Positions 1-5,514 of a stretch of DNA of 5,514 nucleotides are shown here, piece after piece. The position numbers and the translations under genes were made by a program. The notes under the pieces are model-generated. The model was not told where the DNA came from and did no database searches. It saw only the letters and a program-made list of their open reading frames with translations. Each line of letters starts with the position of its first letter. Positions within the stretch are counted from its first letter, which is position 1. Origin of the DNA: Prosthecobacter debontii (lineage in GTDB: Bacteria; Verrucomicrobiota; Verrucomicrobiia; Verrucomicrobiales; Akkermansiaceae); contig CAMCYT010000180.1 of assembly GCA_945885485.1 (NCBI GenBank), positions 1-5,514 of the forward strand. Direction: 5' to 3'.

Positions 1-406
1 TTTTTTCCGGAAAATTACTAGAAGCTGCGGCAAGGGTTTCAGCGGTGAGTGGCGGTGCGGTTTGATGCGGAATTTTATGCCCGAGAACTCCGATGAGTTG
101 GATGAAAAACACGACTACCAAAGCGAGTCCTGCAAAGAGTGGAGCTCCGTTCGACGCGCGTTTTTTCTCATCTTTTAGATCGAGCAACATGATGATGAAA
201 AGGAACAACACCATGATCGCTCCGGAGTAGACGAGGATTTGGATGATACCGACGAAGAAAGCACTGAGTCCGATGAAGAGGGCAGCTAAGCCAACAAAGG
301 AAGTGACCATCGCAAGTGCGCTGGAAACCGGATTACGGAACGCAATAACGGCACATGCGCCAATGAGCATGATGGTAGAGAAGAGCCAGAAGAGATAAGA
401 GGGCAT
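1..406 (-). CDS. nuoJ: NADH-quinone oxidoreductase subunit J, N-terminal part (partial, runs off left edge)
   Basis: NuoJ is a membrane-arm subunit of proton-pumping complex I (NADH:quinone oxidoreductase) in the cytoplasmic membrane. I translated 135 codons from the ATG at 406-404, beginning MPSYLFWLFSTIMLIGAC, with no stop before the window edge. The protein is strongly hydrophobic, with about four membrane segments: residues 3-20, about 28-50, about 53-80 and about 95-112. The family signature is QILVYSGAIMVLFLFIIMLL at about residues 57-76, which matches the conserved YxGAIMVLFLF helix of NuoJ. NuoJ proteins are usually about 165-200 residues, so roughly the last fifth or more is missing. 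The gene follows nuoI by 89 bases, the normal G-H-I-J order, and is probably cotranscribed with it. No Shine-Dalgarno motif precedes the ATG; the leader is made of AACT-type heptamers that end two bases before it. Family assignment is confident. Confidence 0.93.
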   Translation of the reverse strand, partial: MPSYLFWLFSTIMLIGACAVIAFRNPVSSALAMVTSFVGLAALFIGLSAFFVGIIQILVYSGAIMVLFLFIIMLLDLKDEKKRASNGAPLFAGLALVVVFFIQLIGVLGHKIPHQTAPPLTAETLAAASSNFPEK

Positions 407-408
407 GT

Positions 409-443
409 TGTAGTTAAAAGTTATTAGTTATTTGTTATTAGTG
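409..443 (-). repeat. Heptameric tandem repeat directly upstream of nuoJ
   Basis: Read on the minus strand, these 35 bases are five consecutive heptamers: CACTAAT, AACAAAT, AACTAAT, AACTTTT, AACTACA, with consensus AACTNNT. The array stops two bases before the nuoJ ATG, so it forms the translation leader where a ribosome-binding site would be expected. A similar array lies between nuoH and nuoG in the opposite orientation. It resembles in form the short heptameric tandem repeats known from cyanobacterial intergenic regions. No function can be read from the sequence. Confidence 0.6.
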
Positions 444-468
444 AATTGTATGGATTAAGCCGCTCCTT

Positions 469-495
469 ATAACGTGTAACCCATAACGTGTAACC
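469..495. repeat. Two-copy 14-base tandem repeat after the nuoI stop
   Basis: The 13-mer ATAACGTGTAACC occurs at 469-481 and again at 483-495, separated by one base, giving a 14-base period (twice seven). The second copy abuts the nuoI stop codon (496-498). The flanking sequence 444-468 holds nothing else I can recognise. There is no hairpin with a T-run here, so it is not an intrinsic terminator. Confidence 0.7.
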
Positions 496-1062
496 TCATT
501 TGAGTTCGTTCCATTTATTGACGAGTCCGACGCGGACACCACCGATTTCGTAGAGTTTCTCTTTGTTGTGAACCATTTGATCACGGGAGGTGCCGGTGAT
601 GAGGTAGTCTTTGCGGAGGTAGATGGCTTGTTCCGGGCAGACTTCTTCGCACATGCCGCAGTAGATGCAGCGGATCATATCGATATCGAATTCCAACGGA
701 CGTTTCTCAACTTTCGCCCATGGGTCGTTTGATGGGATTTCGGACGGAGTGATTTTAATCGCTTTTGGCGGGCAGATGAATTCGCAGAGTTGGCAAGAAA
801 CGCAACGTTCGCGGCCTTGTTCATCGGTCACGAGGGTCGGCGCACCGCGGTAGTATTCCGGCATGTGATCGTCCCAACGTTGTTCGGGAAACTGCATGGT
901 TATTCCGAGGCCGGACGATGCTAGTCCCTCCGCACCGGCGGATTTTCCACGCAACGATTTGATCGCGTGGCTCAGGGTGAGGAAAAAGCCTTTGAAGATA
1001 GCGCCGAGATAAATTTTTTCTCCGGCGTCGAGTTTCGGGCGGGTGAGCTTTATGGTAGGCAT
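496..1062 (-). CDS. nuoI: NADH-quinone oxidoreductase subunit I (two 4Fe-4S ferredoxin-type protein)
   Basis: NuoI (TYKY/Nqo9 family) sits at the base of the peripheral arm of complex I. It carries clusters N6a and N6b, which pass electrons from NuoG towards the terminal cluster N2 near the quinone site. The 188-residue product has both CxxCxxCxxxCP motifs: Cys87, 90, 93 and 97 in CVSCQLCEFICP, and Cys132, 135, 138 and 142 in CIYCGMCEEVCP. An N-terminal stretch at about residues 16-38 (KIYLGAIFKGFFLTLSHAIK) matches the amphipathic membrane-anchoring helices of the family, followed by the conserved FPEQ and YRGAPTL segments. Length is within the usual range of about 160-220. The ATG at 1062-1060 fits the family start, but no Shine-Dalgarno motif precedes it. 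It lies 53 bases after nuoH and 89 bases before nuoJ. All eight cluster ligands are present and nothing looks broken. Confidence 0.97.
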   Translation of the reverse strand: MPTIKLTRPKLDAGEKIYLGAIFKGFFLTLSHAIKSLRGKSAGAEGLASSGLGITMQFPEQRWDDHMPEYYRGAPTLVTDEQGRERCVSCQLCEFICPPKAIKITPSEIPSNDPWAKVEKRPLEFDIDMIRCIYCGMCEEVCPEQAIYLRKDYLITGTSRDQMVHNKEKLYEIGGVRVGLVNKWNELK

Positions 1063-1069
1063 TTTAAGA

Positions 1070-1088
1070 AGTTTGCTAGTTTGCTAGT
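1070..1088. repeat. 8-base tandem repeat in the nuoH-nuoI spacer
   Basis: The plus strand reads agtttgct twice followed by agt, about 2.4 copies at an 8-base period. On the minus strand this gives CTAGCAAA units containing AACT, preceded by CACTAGC (1084-1090) and AACTGAA (1091-1097). The spacer therefore carries AACT words at 7-8 base spacing, like the two other nuo spacers. The array ends seven bases before the nuoI ATG. Confidence 0.55.
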
Positions 1089-1115
1089 GTTCAGTTTTCA
1101 GGAAAGAAAAGCTGA

Positions 1116-2381
1116 TTAGGCGCGGAGGATTTTTGCTGGGGGTTCGGAGACTTTTGCGACCCAGATGACGGCGGCGGTGACGACGACTAGTAGCACGGAG
1201 CCGGAGGCGATGATTGCGGAAGTGAATTGAGGTGCGGCGATGATGAGCGCGGCGAGGAAGACGTTGATGAGTGCGGCTTCGAAAAAGATGACCCAACCGA
1301 GTTTCATGAGTTGGTCGTAACGGAAACGCGGAACGGTCCAGCGGACGAGGATGAAGAACAGAATGAAGGCGAGAAGTTTACCGAGGAAAATTCCAACGTG
1401 GAGCAGGCCGCCGATTTTAAAATCACCGATGGCGAAGTTGGCGATCGCATCATCGAAGCCGAAGCCGAATGACCATCCACCGAGGAATAAGGTGATGATG
1501 AGGGCGGAGCCGATGACCATGGCCGCGTATTCACCCATGAAGAACATGGCGAATTTCATCGATGAATATTCAGTGTGGTAACCACCGACGAGTTCGGTTT
1601 CGCACTCCGGAAGATCGAAGGGCATACGGTTGGTTTCTGCGAAAATCGAAATCGTAAAGATCAGGAAAGCGATGAAGGCAGGGATGAGGAATAACCATGC
1701 TGAGTAGTTGCCGCCATTGTTCCATGGTGCGGAGTCGCCCCATAATGGTAGTAATAACCAACCATTCTTCGCTTGTTCCTCGACGATGTTGCTGAGGTTG
1801 AGTTCGCCGAAATAAAGCAGCACAGGGATGATCGAAAGGCCGAGGCAGATTTCGTAAGAGATCATTTGTGCGGTGGAGCGCACGCCACCGATGAAAGGGA
1901 ATTTGGAATTTGATGCCCAACCGGCGAGGGTGATTCCGTAAACGGTTAGAGATGAAATCGCGAAAATGAACAGCGGGCCGACATCGATATCGGCGATGAC
2001 CAGTTTTTCGGTATGACCGAACAAGGTTACATCCGGACCGAAAGGAACCACACAAACCGTGATGAGTGCGGGCACGACCGTGAGCGCGGGAGCGAGCCAG
2101 TAGAATGCTTTGCGCACATGGTTGGGGGTAAAATCTTCTTTGAGGAAAAGTTTGAGACCATCGGCTATGGGCTGGATGAGACCGAAGAAGTGGAAATCTT
2201 TTTTCATGCCAAGTAGCGTGAGGGGAATGCCCACACGGTTTGGTCCAACCCTATCCTGAATGATCGCAGAGAAACGGCGCTCGAAATAAACCGAGAGCGG
2301 CACCAAAGGCAGAACGACCAAGAAGGTAAAAGTCACAACCTTGATGACGATGATTGCGAGAGTGATGAGAATTTCTGGCAT
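1116..2381 (-). CDS. nuoH: NADH-quinone oxidoreductase subunit H (membrane, quinone-site subunit)
   Basis: NuoH (ND1/Nqo8 family) joins the membrane and peripheral arms of complex I and forms much of the quinone-binding chamber. The 421-residue product is a polytopic membrane protein with the family's landmarks in order: ERRFSAIIQDRVGPNRVG at 34-51, ADGLKLFLKEDFTP at 73-86, GWASNSKFPFIGGVRS at 154-169, FAETNRMPFDLPECETELVG at 247-266 followed by GYHTEYSSMKF, and VRWTVPRFRYDQLMKLGW at 346-363. In the acidic loop the usual PEAE reads PECE (Cys260). It is longer than E. coli NuoH (325 residues) because of the loop around 200-226 and an extra C-terminal hydrophobic segment at about 389-409. The ATG at 2381-2379 gives a proper first helix, and the gene ends in TAA. 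It begins 42 bases after the nuoG stop. No Shine-Dalgarno motif is seen. Assignment is secure. Confidence 0.97.
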   Translation of the reverse strand: MPEILITLAIIVIKVVTFTFLVVLPLVPLSVYFERRFSAIIQDRVGPNRVGIPLTLLGMKKDFHFFGLIQPIADGLKLFLKEDFTPNHVRKAFYWLAPALTVVPALITVCVVPFGPDVTLFGHTEKLVIADIDVGPLFIFAISSLTVYGITLAGWASNSKFPFIGGVRSTAQMISYEICLGLSIIPVLLYFGELNLSNIVEEQAKNGWLLLPLWGDSAPWNNGGNYSAWLFLIPAFIAFLIFTISIFAETNRMPFDLPECETELVGGYHTEYSSMKFAMFFMGEYAAMVIGSALIITLFLGGWSFGFGFDDAIANFAIGDFKIGGLLHVGIFLGKLLAFILFFILVRWTVPRFRYDQLMKLGWVIFFEAALINVFLAALIIAAPQFTSAIIASGSVLLVVVTAAVIWVAKVSEPPAKILRA

Positions 2382-2388
2382 GGTAGAA

Positions 2389-2423
2389 AACTTTTAACTG
2401 ATAACTTCTAAATATTAACTAGA
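2389..2423 (+). repeat. Heptameric tandem repeat filling the nuoG-nuoH spacer
   Basis: The plus strand reads as five consecutive heptamers: AACTTTT, AACTGAT, AACTTCT, AAATATT, AACTAGA, with consensus AACTNNT. Together they occupy 35 of the 42 bases between the nuoG stop (2424-2426) and the nuoH ATG. The word AACTTTTAACT also occurs, inverted, in the leader of nuoJ (412-422). The array is made only of diverged copies, so an A/T-rich origin by chance is possible. Confidence 0.55.
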
Positions 2424-4181
2424 TCATCCATTGATGATTCCGGCTGCTTTGCGGGCACGTTCGTTTTCGAGGAGTGCGATTTTGTATCCGGTTTCTTGAA
2501 TGGCGATGCCTTGGGCTCCGATTTTGGAAAGCGTCAGGCCATCGAATACTGAAATGGTGGAGGTGATTTTCTTGAAAACGTCTTCGATGCTGTGGAGCGC
2601 TGATTTTTCTCCAGTGACGGCAGAAATGAGATCGCGGAGCATTTCCCAATCATCGCGTGCTTTGGTAGGTGGTTCGATCGCGCGGTTGAGGCGTTGAAGG
2701 CGTCCGCTGAGGTTGACCATGGATCCGCGTTTTTCGGCGAAAGCTGCACCGGGCAGAACAAGATCGGCGTAGGCTGCGGATGGATTGGCGAGCAGAGATG
2801 ACTGGATGAAGAAATCGAGTTTACTGAGATCTTCCGCTGAGAAGCCGGCATCGGTGATGAGGTCTTCGCTGAAAGAAAGCAGAGCCTTGATTTTTCTGGA
2901 TTGAACGCCGCTGCGGATGGCTGCGAGGGATTGATAGGGATCGTCTTGTTTCAGAACGAGCTTTGCGCCGGTGGTGTTGGGATTGCGATCGGCGGCGATA
3001 AGAAGCGCATCGGCGTCGCCGTTGCGGGCGACGAGAGAGAAGTTTTTCACGCCGAGGGTGTTGCGGAGTTCTTCTAACAGGAAGAGCTCTTCGTTGGTCA
3101 TCCGCGCAGACCCGATGATGGCGATTTCATCTGCGGCGAAGTTTTTAATTTTCGTGGCAAAGGTTTCCAATGCTTTGGTCCATGTGGTGCCGACGTGTTG
3201 GGTGTTATCGCGAGCCAAAGGTTCGGTTAGACGCGCTTCGCTATCGATGTAATGGAAATTCAAACGATGTGAATCGGGCATCCAGTTGGAGTTCACGGCA
3301 TCATTTTGACGTGGAGTGATGCGGTGGATGGTGTTGCCACGAGTGTGGATGACGATGTTTGTGCCGGTGCCGCAGTTGACGTCGATCGATGGGGTTTCTT
3401 TGAGGAACCACACACGCATCTGGAAACGGAAGTCGTTTGAAGTCAGAGCGCCGACTGGGCAGATATCGGCGGTGTTGAGCGAGTAGTTGGAATCCAGTAA
3501 ACGACCCGGATGAACTGTTAGAGTGGTGTGTGTGCCGCGTTGGGTGAAACCTAATACTGCATCGCCCGCAACTTCGTCCATGAAACGAATGCAGCGTGAG
3601 CACATGATGCAACGCTCGTCATCGAGACGGATGCGCGGACCGATATCGACGTTTTTCGGTTTCTTGACCTTCATGTCGATGAAACGGGAGACGCCACGAC
3701 CGAAGCCGACCGATTGTTCCTGGAGTCTGCATTCGCCGGCTTGGTCGCAGATCGGGCAATCAAGCGGGTGGTTGATGAGAAGAAATTCCATCACGCCTTC
3801 GCGGCATTTTTCGACGAGTTCGCCAGAAGTGCGGATGCCCATGTTTTCGGCAACCGTGTTTGCGCAGGAAATGGCAGGACGCGGTATCCAGCCGATAGGC
3901 TCGTAGCCGTTTTCATCACGGGTAGGTTCTTGTCCTGGAGCTGGACGTGGTGGCATGCCCATCTGCACCATGCACATCCGGCAGTTTCCGGGTACGCTGA
4001 GTTTCGGATGGTAACAATAATAAGGAACATCCTTCTTCACCGACCGGCAGGCTTAGATCATTCGAGTGCCTTTTGGAAATTGATACCAGACACCGTCGAT
4101 CTGGACGTTGACCATGCCTTTTTCGGCAGCGAGGTCTTTGGGTAATTTTAGTTCCGCGGTGGACGATGCAGTGTCGCTCAT
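2424..4181 (-). CDS. nuoG: NADH-quinone oxidoreductase subunit G, interrupted by an in-frame TAA at codon 43
   Basis: NuoG (Nqo3/NDUFS1 family) is the large Fe-S subunit of the complex I peripheral arm and relays electrons from NuoF towards NuoI. The frame from the ATG at 4181-4179 to the TGA at 2426-2424 spans 585 codons before the terminal stop. All ligands are visible: N1b Cys56, 67, 70 and 106; the His-Cys3 cluster His138, Cys142, 145 and 151 (NHPLDCPICDQAGEC); N4 Cys191, 194, 197 and 241 (CIMCSRC, DICPVGAL). A degenerate molybdopterin-oxidoreductase domain follows from about residue 250. It is much shorter than E. coli NuoG (about 900), and the extra N7 cluster motif is absent. Codon 43 is TAA (4055-4053), within the ferredoxin fold: GTRMI, stop, ACRSVKKDVPYYCYHP. 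If the stop is real, only 42 residues are made from this ATG. Translation could restart at GTG 4040-4038, giving 538 residues that keep every ligand but lack the first beta-strands. The protein is certainly NuoG; whether this copy is intact is unresolved. Confidence 0.93.
4053..4055 (-). other. In-frame TAA stop codon inside nuoG
   Basis: The minus-strand codon at 4055-4053 is TAA, in the same frame as the conserved sequence before it (MVNVQIDGVWYQFPKGTRMI) and after it (ACRSVKKDVPYYCYHPKLS). In Thermus Nqo3 the equivalent stretch, as I recall it, reads GTSVMDA, so an acidic residue belongs here. GAA to TAA needs only one change, at 4055 (plus-strand C to A). No frameshift is involved. Confidence 0.9.
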
Positions 4182-4231
4182 GAGTCGTGATGGAAAGCAG
4201 ATTGAAAAGGGTGGAAAAAACCTGCGCGGAC

Positions 4232-4258
4232 TATGTAGGCGTGAGAGCGGCGCGGCAA
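4232..4258 (-). promoter_or_regulatory. Weak sigma70-like promoter candidate for nuoG
   Basis: On the minus strand, TTGCCG (4258-4253) and TACATA (4237-4232) resemble -35 and -10 boxes, separated by 15 bases, which is shorter than the usual 16-18. It would place the transcript start near 4225, about 44 bases before the nuoG ATG, with the CRP-like palindrome centred about 50 bases upstream of it. A promoter is expected somewhere in this gap because a terminator-like hairpin separates nuoG from the SNF2 gene, but this particular match is weak. Confidence 0.2.
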
Positions 4259-4263
4259 GTGTG

Positions 4264-4285
4264 CTTTGTGAAATTTTTCACAAAG
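4264..4285. promoter_or_regulatory. Perfect 22-base palindrome, CRP-family operator candidate upstream of nuoG
   Basis: Arms CTTTGTGAAA (4264-4273) and TTTCACAAAG (4276-4285) are exact reverse complements around a two-base centre. The core is TGTGA (4267-4271), six bases, TCACA (4278-4282), which is the textbook symmetrical CRP half-site arrangement. Its centre lies about 94 bases upstream of the nuoG ATG, where an activator or repressor site for the nuo genes would sit. There is no T-run on either side, which argues against a terminator. The regulator is unknown, and a CRP/FNR-family protein is inferred only from the motif. Confidence 0.5.
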
Positions 4286-4324
4286 TGGGGGATTTTATGA
4301 AATGGAGCGCTGTTTTGAAAAGAA

Positions 4325-4355
4325 AATAGGTCCTATAAGACTTATAGGACCTATT
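4325..4355 (-). terminator. Nested-palindrome hairpin, likely terminator of the SNF2 gene
   Basis: Arms AATAGGTCCTATAAG (4325-4339) and CTTATAGGACCTATT (4341-4355) are perfectly complementary around one central base, giving a stem of about 14 bp. On the minus strand the stem starts 24 bases after the SNF2 stop and runs into a T-rich tract (CTATTTTCTTTTC), as expected for an intrinsic terminator. On the plus strand no T-run follows, so the function is probably one-directional. The stem is A/T-rich, weaker than a classic GC-rich terminator. Each arm also contains its own palindrome (4326-4336 and 4344-4354), which hints at a dispersed repeat family. Confidence 0.6.
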
Positions 4356-4379
4356 GTTTGCGGAAATCTAAGCAATCAA

Positions 4380-5513
4380 TCAGAGATTATCCTGCGCGTT
4401 TTTCCTGGAGGCTGCTTTTTTGGCTGCCTTTTTCGCGGGTTTCTCGGCTCTTGCGGCCTTGGCTTTTTCCTCTTCTATTTCATCTTCATCGATACTGTGG
4501 GTGAGGATAAACTGGAGGTCATCGATTCCGAGGTTGGAGGCGAAGCCTTCATCGCCGAGCACGTTGGTAACGAGCTGGGTTTTCTGATGTTGGAGGACAC
4601 GGATTTTTTCTTCGACCGTGTCGCGGGTTAGCAAACGATAAGCGATCACCTTGTTTTTCTGGCCGATACGGTGGGTTCGGTCGATCGCTTGGTTTTCTAC
4701 GGCGGGGTTCCACCATGGATCGTAAAGGATGACGTAAGAGGCGGAAGTGAGGTTCAGACCAGCGCCACCGGCTTTGAGTGAAAGCATGAAGACGGAAGGG
4801 TCTTTGGTGGTTTGGAAACGCTCGATTTCGCCTTTGCGGTCCTTGGTTTGGCCGGTTAGGTAATGGAACGGACGTGCTTCGAGTTCGAGGCGGGCCTTGA
4901 TGAGGTCGAGCATAGAAACGAACTGTGAGAAGACAAGAACCTTGTGACCTTCGTCGTGAAGTTGGTCGAGAAGGTAGAAGAGAGATTCCATTTTGGCGGA
5001 TTCTTCTTTGAGGTATTTCGGATCGATGAGGCCGGGGTGGCAGCAGATCTGGCGTAAGCGCATGAGGCCTTGAAGGATCGCGAAGGAGTTCTTTTTGACG
5101 GCTTCATCGGAATCGAGTCCGAGCAAGGCTTTCTGGATGCGCTTGAGTTCGTTTTTGTAAAGCTCGAGCTGCACGCCTTCCATTTTCGAGTAAACTTCTT
5201 CTTCGGTCCGCGGTGGCAAGTCTTGGGCAACTTGCAGTTTGGTGCGGCGGAGAAGGAACGGGCGCAAACGCGATGCGAGGCGCATTTGGGAAAGAGGATC
5301 TTTGCGTTTGTCGAAGCGTTTTTTAAAGTAGGCGCGTGATCCTAGGACACCCGGCATGGCGAATGCCATAAGCGACCACATGTCGAGCAAGCGGTTTTCG
5401 ATAGGCGTTCCTGTTAGCACTAGACGGTTTTGAGAATCGAGTTCGCGGGCGCATTTCGCGGCCTTGGAATCCGGGTTCTTGATTTGCTGACCTTCGTCAA
5501 GAATCGTGGTGAG
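4380..5513 (-). CDS. SNF2-family DEAD/DEAH-box helicase, C-terminal part (partial, runs off right edge)
   Basis: This is an ATP-dependent DNA translocase of the SNF2/Rad54-like superfamily 2, acting on DNA or DNA-protein complexes in the cytoplasm. The visible 377 residues start inside the ATPase core. Motif II is LDEGQQIKNP at 5-14 (DEGQ rather than the commoner DEAQ or DEAH), motif III LTGTPIENRLLDMWSL at 33-48, then LRPFLLRRTK at about 83-92. The second RecA lobe has KVLVFSQF at 191-198, SLKAGGAGLNL at 245-255, YDPWWNPAVE at 264-273 and QAIDRTHRIGQ at 275-285, all well conserved. The Walker A region and any N-terminal accessory domain lie beyond the right edge, so the substrate class cannot be told. 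An acidic stretch (DEDEIEEE) and an Ala/Lys-rich tail with eight Lys and two Arg (about 350-371) end the protein, suggesting nucleic-acid contact. The gene ends in TGA (4382-4380) and is followed by a terminator-like hairpin, so it is probably not in the nuo transcript. Confidence 0.95.
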   Translation of the reverse strand, partial: LTTILDEGQQIKNPDSKAAKCARELDSQNRLVLTGTPIENRLLDMWSLMAFAMPGVLGSRAYFKKRFDKRKDPLSQMRLASRLRPFLLRRTKLQVAQDLPPRTEEEVYSKMEGVQLELYKNELKRIQKALLGLDSDEAVKKNSFAILQGLMRLRQICCHPGLIDPKYLKEESAKMESLFYLLDQLHDEGHKVLVFSQFVSMLDLIKARLELEARPFHYLTGQTKDRKGEIERFQTTKDPSVFMLSLKAGGAGLNLTSASYVILYDPWWNPAVENQAIDRTHRIGQKNKVIAYRLLTRDTVEEKIRVLQHQKTQLVTNVLGDEGFASNLGIDDLQFILTHSIDEDEIEEEKAKAARAEKPAKKAAKKAASRKNAQDNL

Positions 5514-5514
5514 C

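Noticed and set aside
409..495. Repeats in the nuoI-nuoJ spacer as a CRISPR array
   Set aside because: The units are 7 and 14 bases with no unique spacers, far too short for CRISPR repeats, and there are no cas genes.
1570..2055. Minus-strand open frame of 161 codons
   Set aside because: It is an out-of-frame shadow inside nuoH with an Arg/His-rich composition and no family features.
2424..4040. nuoG as a normal gene starting at GTG 4040
   Set aside because: This start would cut the ferredoxin domain, and the conserved NuoG frame continues upstream through the TAA to ATG 4181. No ribosome-binding motif precedes the GTG. It is kept only as a possible reinitiation site.
4055..4055. TAA reassigned to an amino acid across the genome
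   Set aside because: nuoH ends in TAA at the expected protein end, so TAA still acts as a stop here; a sequence error or point mutation is simpler.
3714..4145. Plus-strand open frame of 143 codons
   Set aside because: It lies antisense to nuoG, shows no recognisable domain, and its length is explained by the codon bias of the opposite strand.
4264..4285. Palindrome read as an intrinsic terminator
   Set aside because: The arms are A/T-rich, the centre is only two bases, and no T-run follows on either strand; the core matches a CRP-type operator better.
4380..5420. SNF2 gene starting at GTG 5420
   Set aside because: The frame stays open to the right edge and encodes motif II (LDEGQQIKNP) upstream of this GTG, so the codon is an internal valine.

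Overview
The window holds one contiguous block of genes, all on the minus strand. Reading from right to left, these are the C-terminal part of a SNF2-family helicase, a 198-base intergenic region, and then four consecutive respiratory complex I genes: nuoG, nuoH, nuoI and the first 135 codons of nuoJ, which runs off the left edge. The proteins are clearly bacterial. Several traits fit Verrucomicrobiota or a nearby phylum: a SNF2 protein with an Ala/Lys-rich tail, a short NuoG with Thermus-like spacing of the N1b cysteines, and no visible Shine-Dalgarno sequences. That placement is inference and was not tested by any search.

Layout. Positions 1-406 hold partial nuoJ (membrane subunit). Positions 407-495 are an A/T-rich spacer of heptameric and 14-base tandem repeats. 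Positions 496-1062 hold nuoI (two 4Fe-4S clusters). Positions 1063-1115 are a spacer with an 8-base repeat. Positions 1116-2381 hold nuoH (quinone-site membrane subunit). Positions 2382-2423 are a spacer that is almost entirely heptamers. Positions 2424-4181 hold nuoG (peripheral-arm Fe-S subunit). Positions 4182-4379 are an intergenic region with a CRP-type palindrome and a hairpin terminator. Positions 4380-5513 hold the C-terminal 377 residues of the SNF2 helicase.

How the genes work together. NuoG and NuoI carry electrons along the Fe-S chain of the peripheral arm, NuoH forms much of the quinone pocket and joins the two arms, and NuoJ belongs to the proton-pumping membrane arm. The run starts at nuoG with no nuoE or nuoF before it, so the remaining peripheral-arm genes must lie elsewhere, and nuoK-nuoN probably continue beyond the left edge.

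The most notable observation is an in-frame TAA stop inside nuoG (4053-4055). It sits in the middle of the conserved N-terminal ferredoxin fold, at a position where an acidic residue is expected. The reading frame is intact and conserved on both sides. This is a real nonsense mutation, a single-base sequence error, or an unusual translation event. Secondary observations are the AACT-based heptamer repeats in all three nuo spacers, the perfect TGTGA-N6-TCACA palindrome upstream of nuoG, and a nested palindrome serving as the likely terminator of the SNF2 gene.
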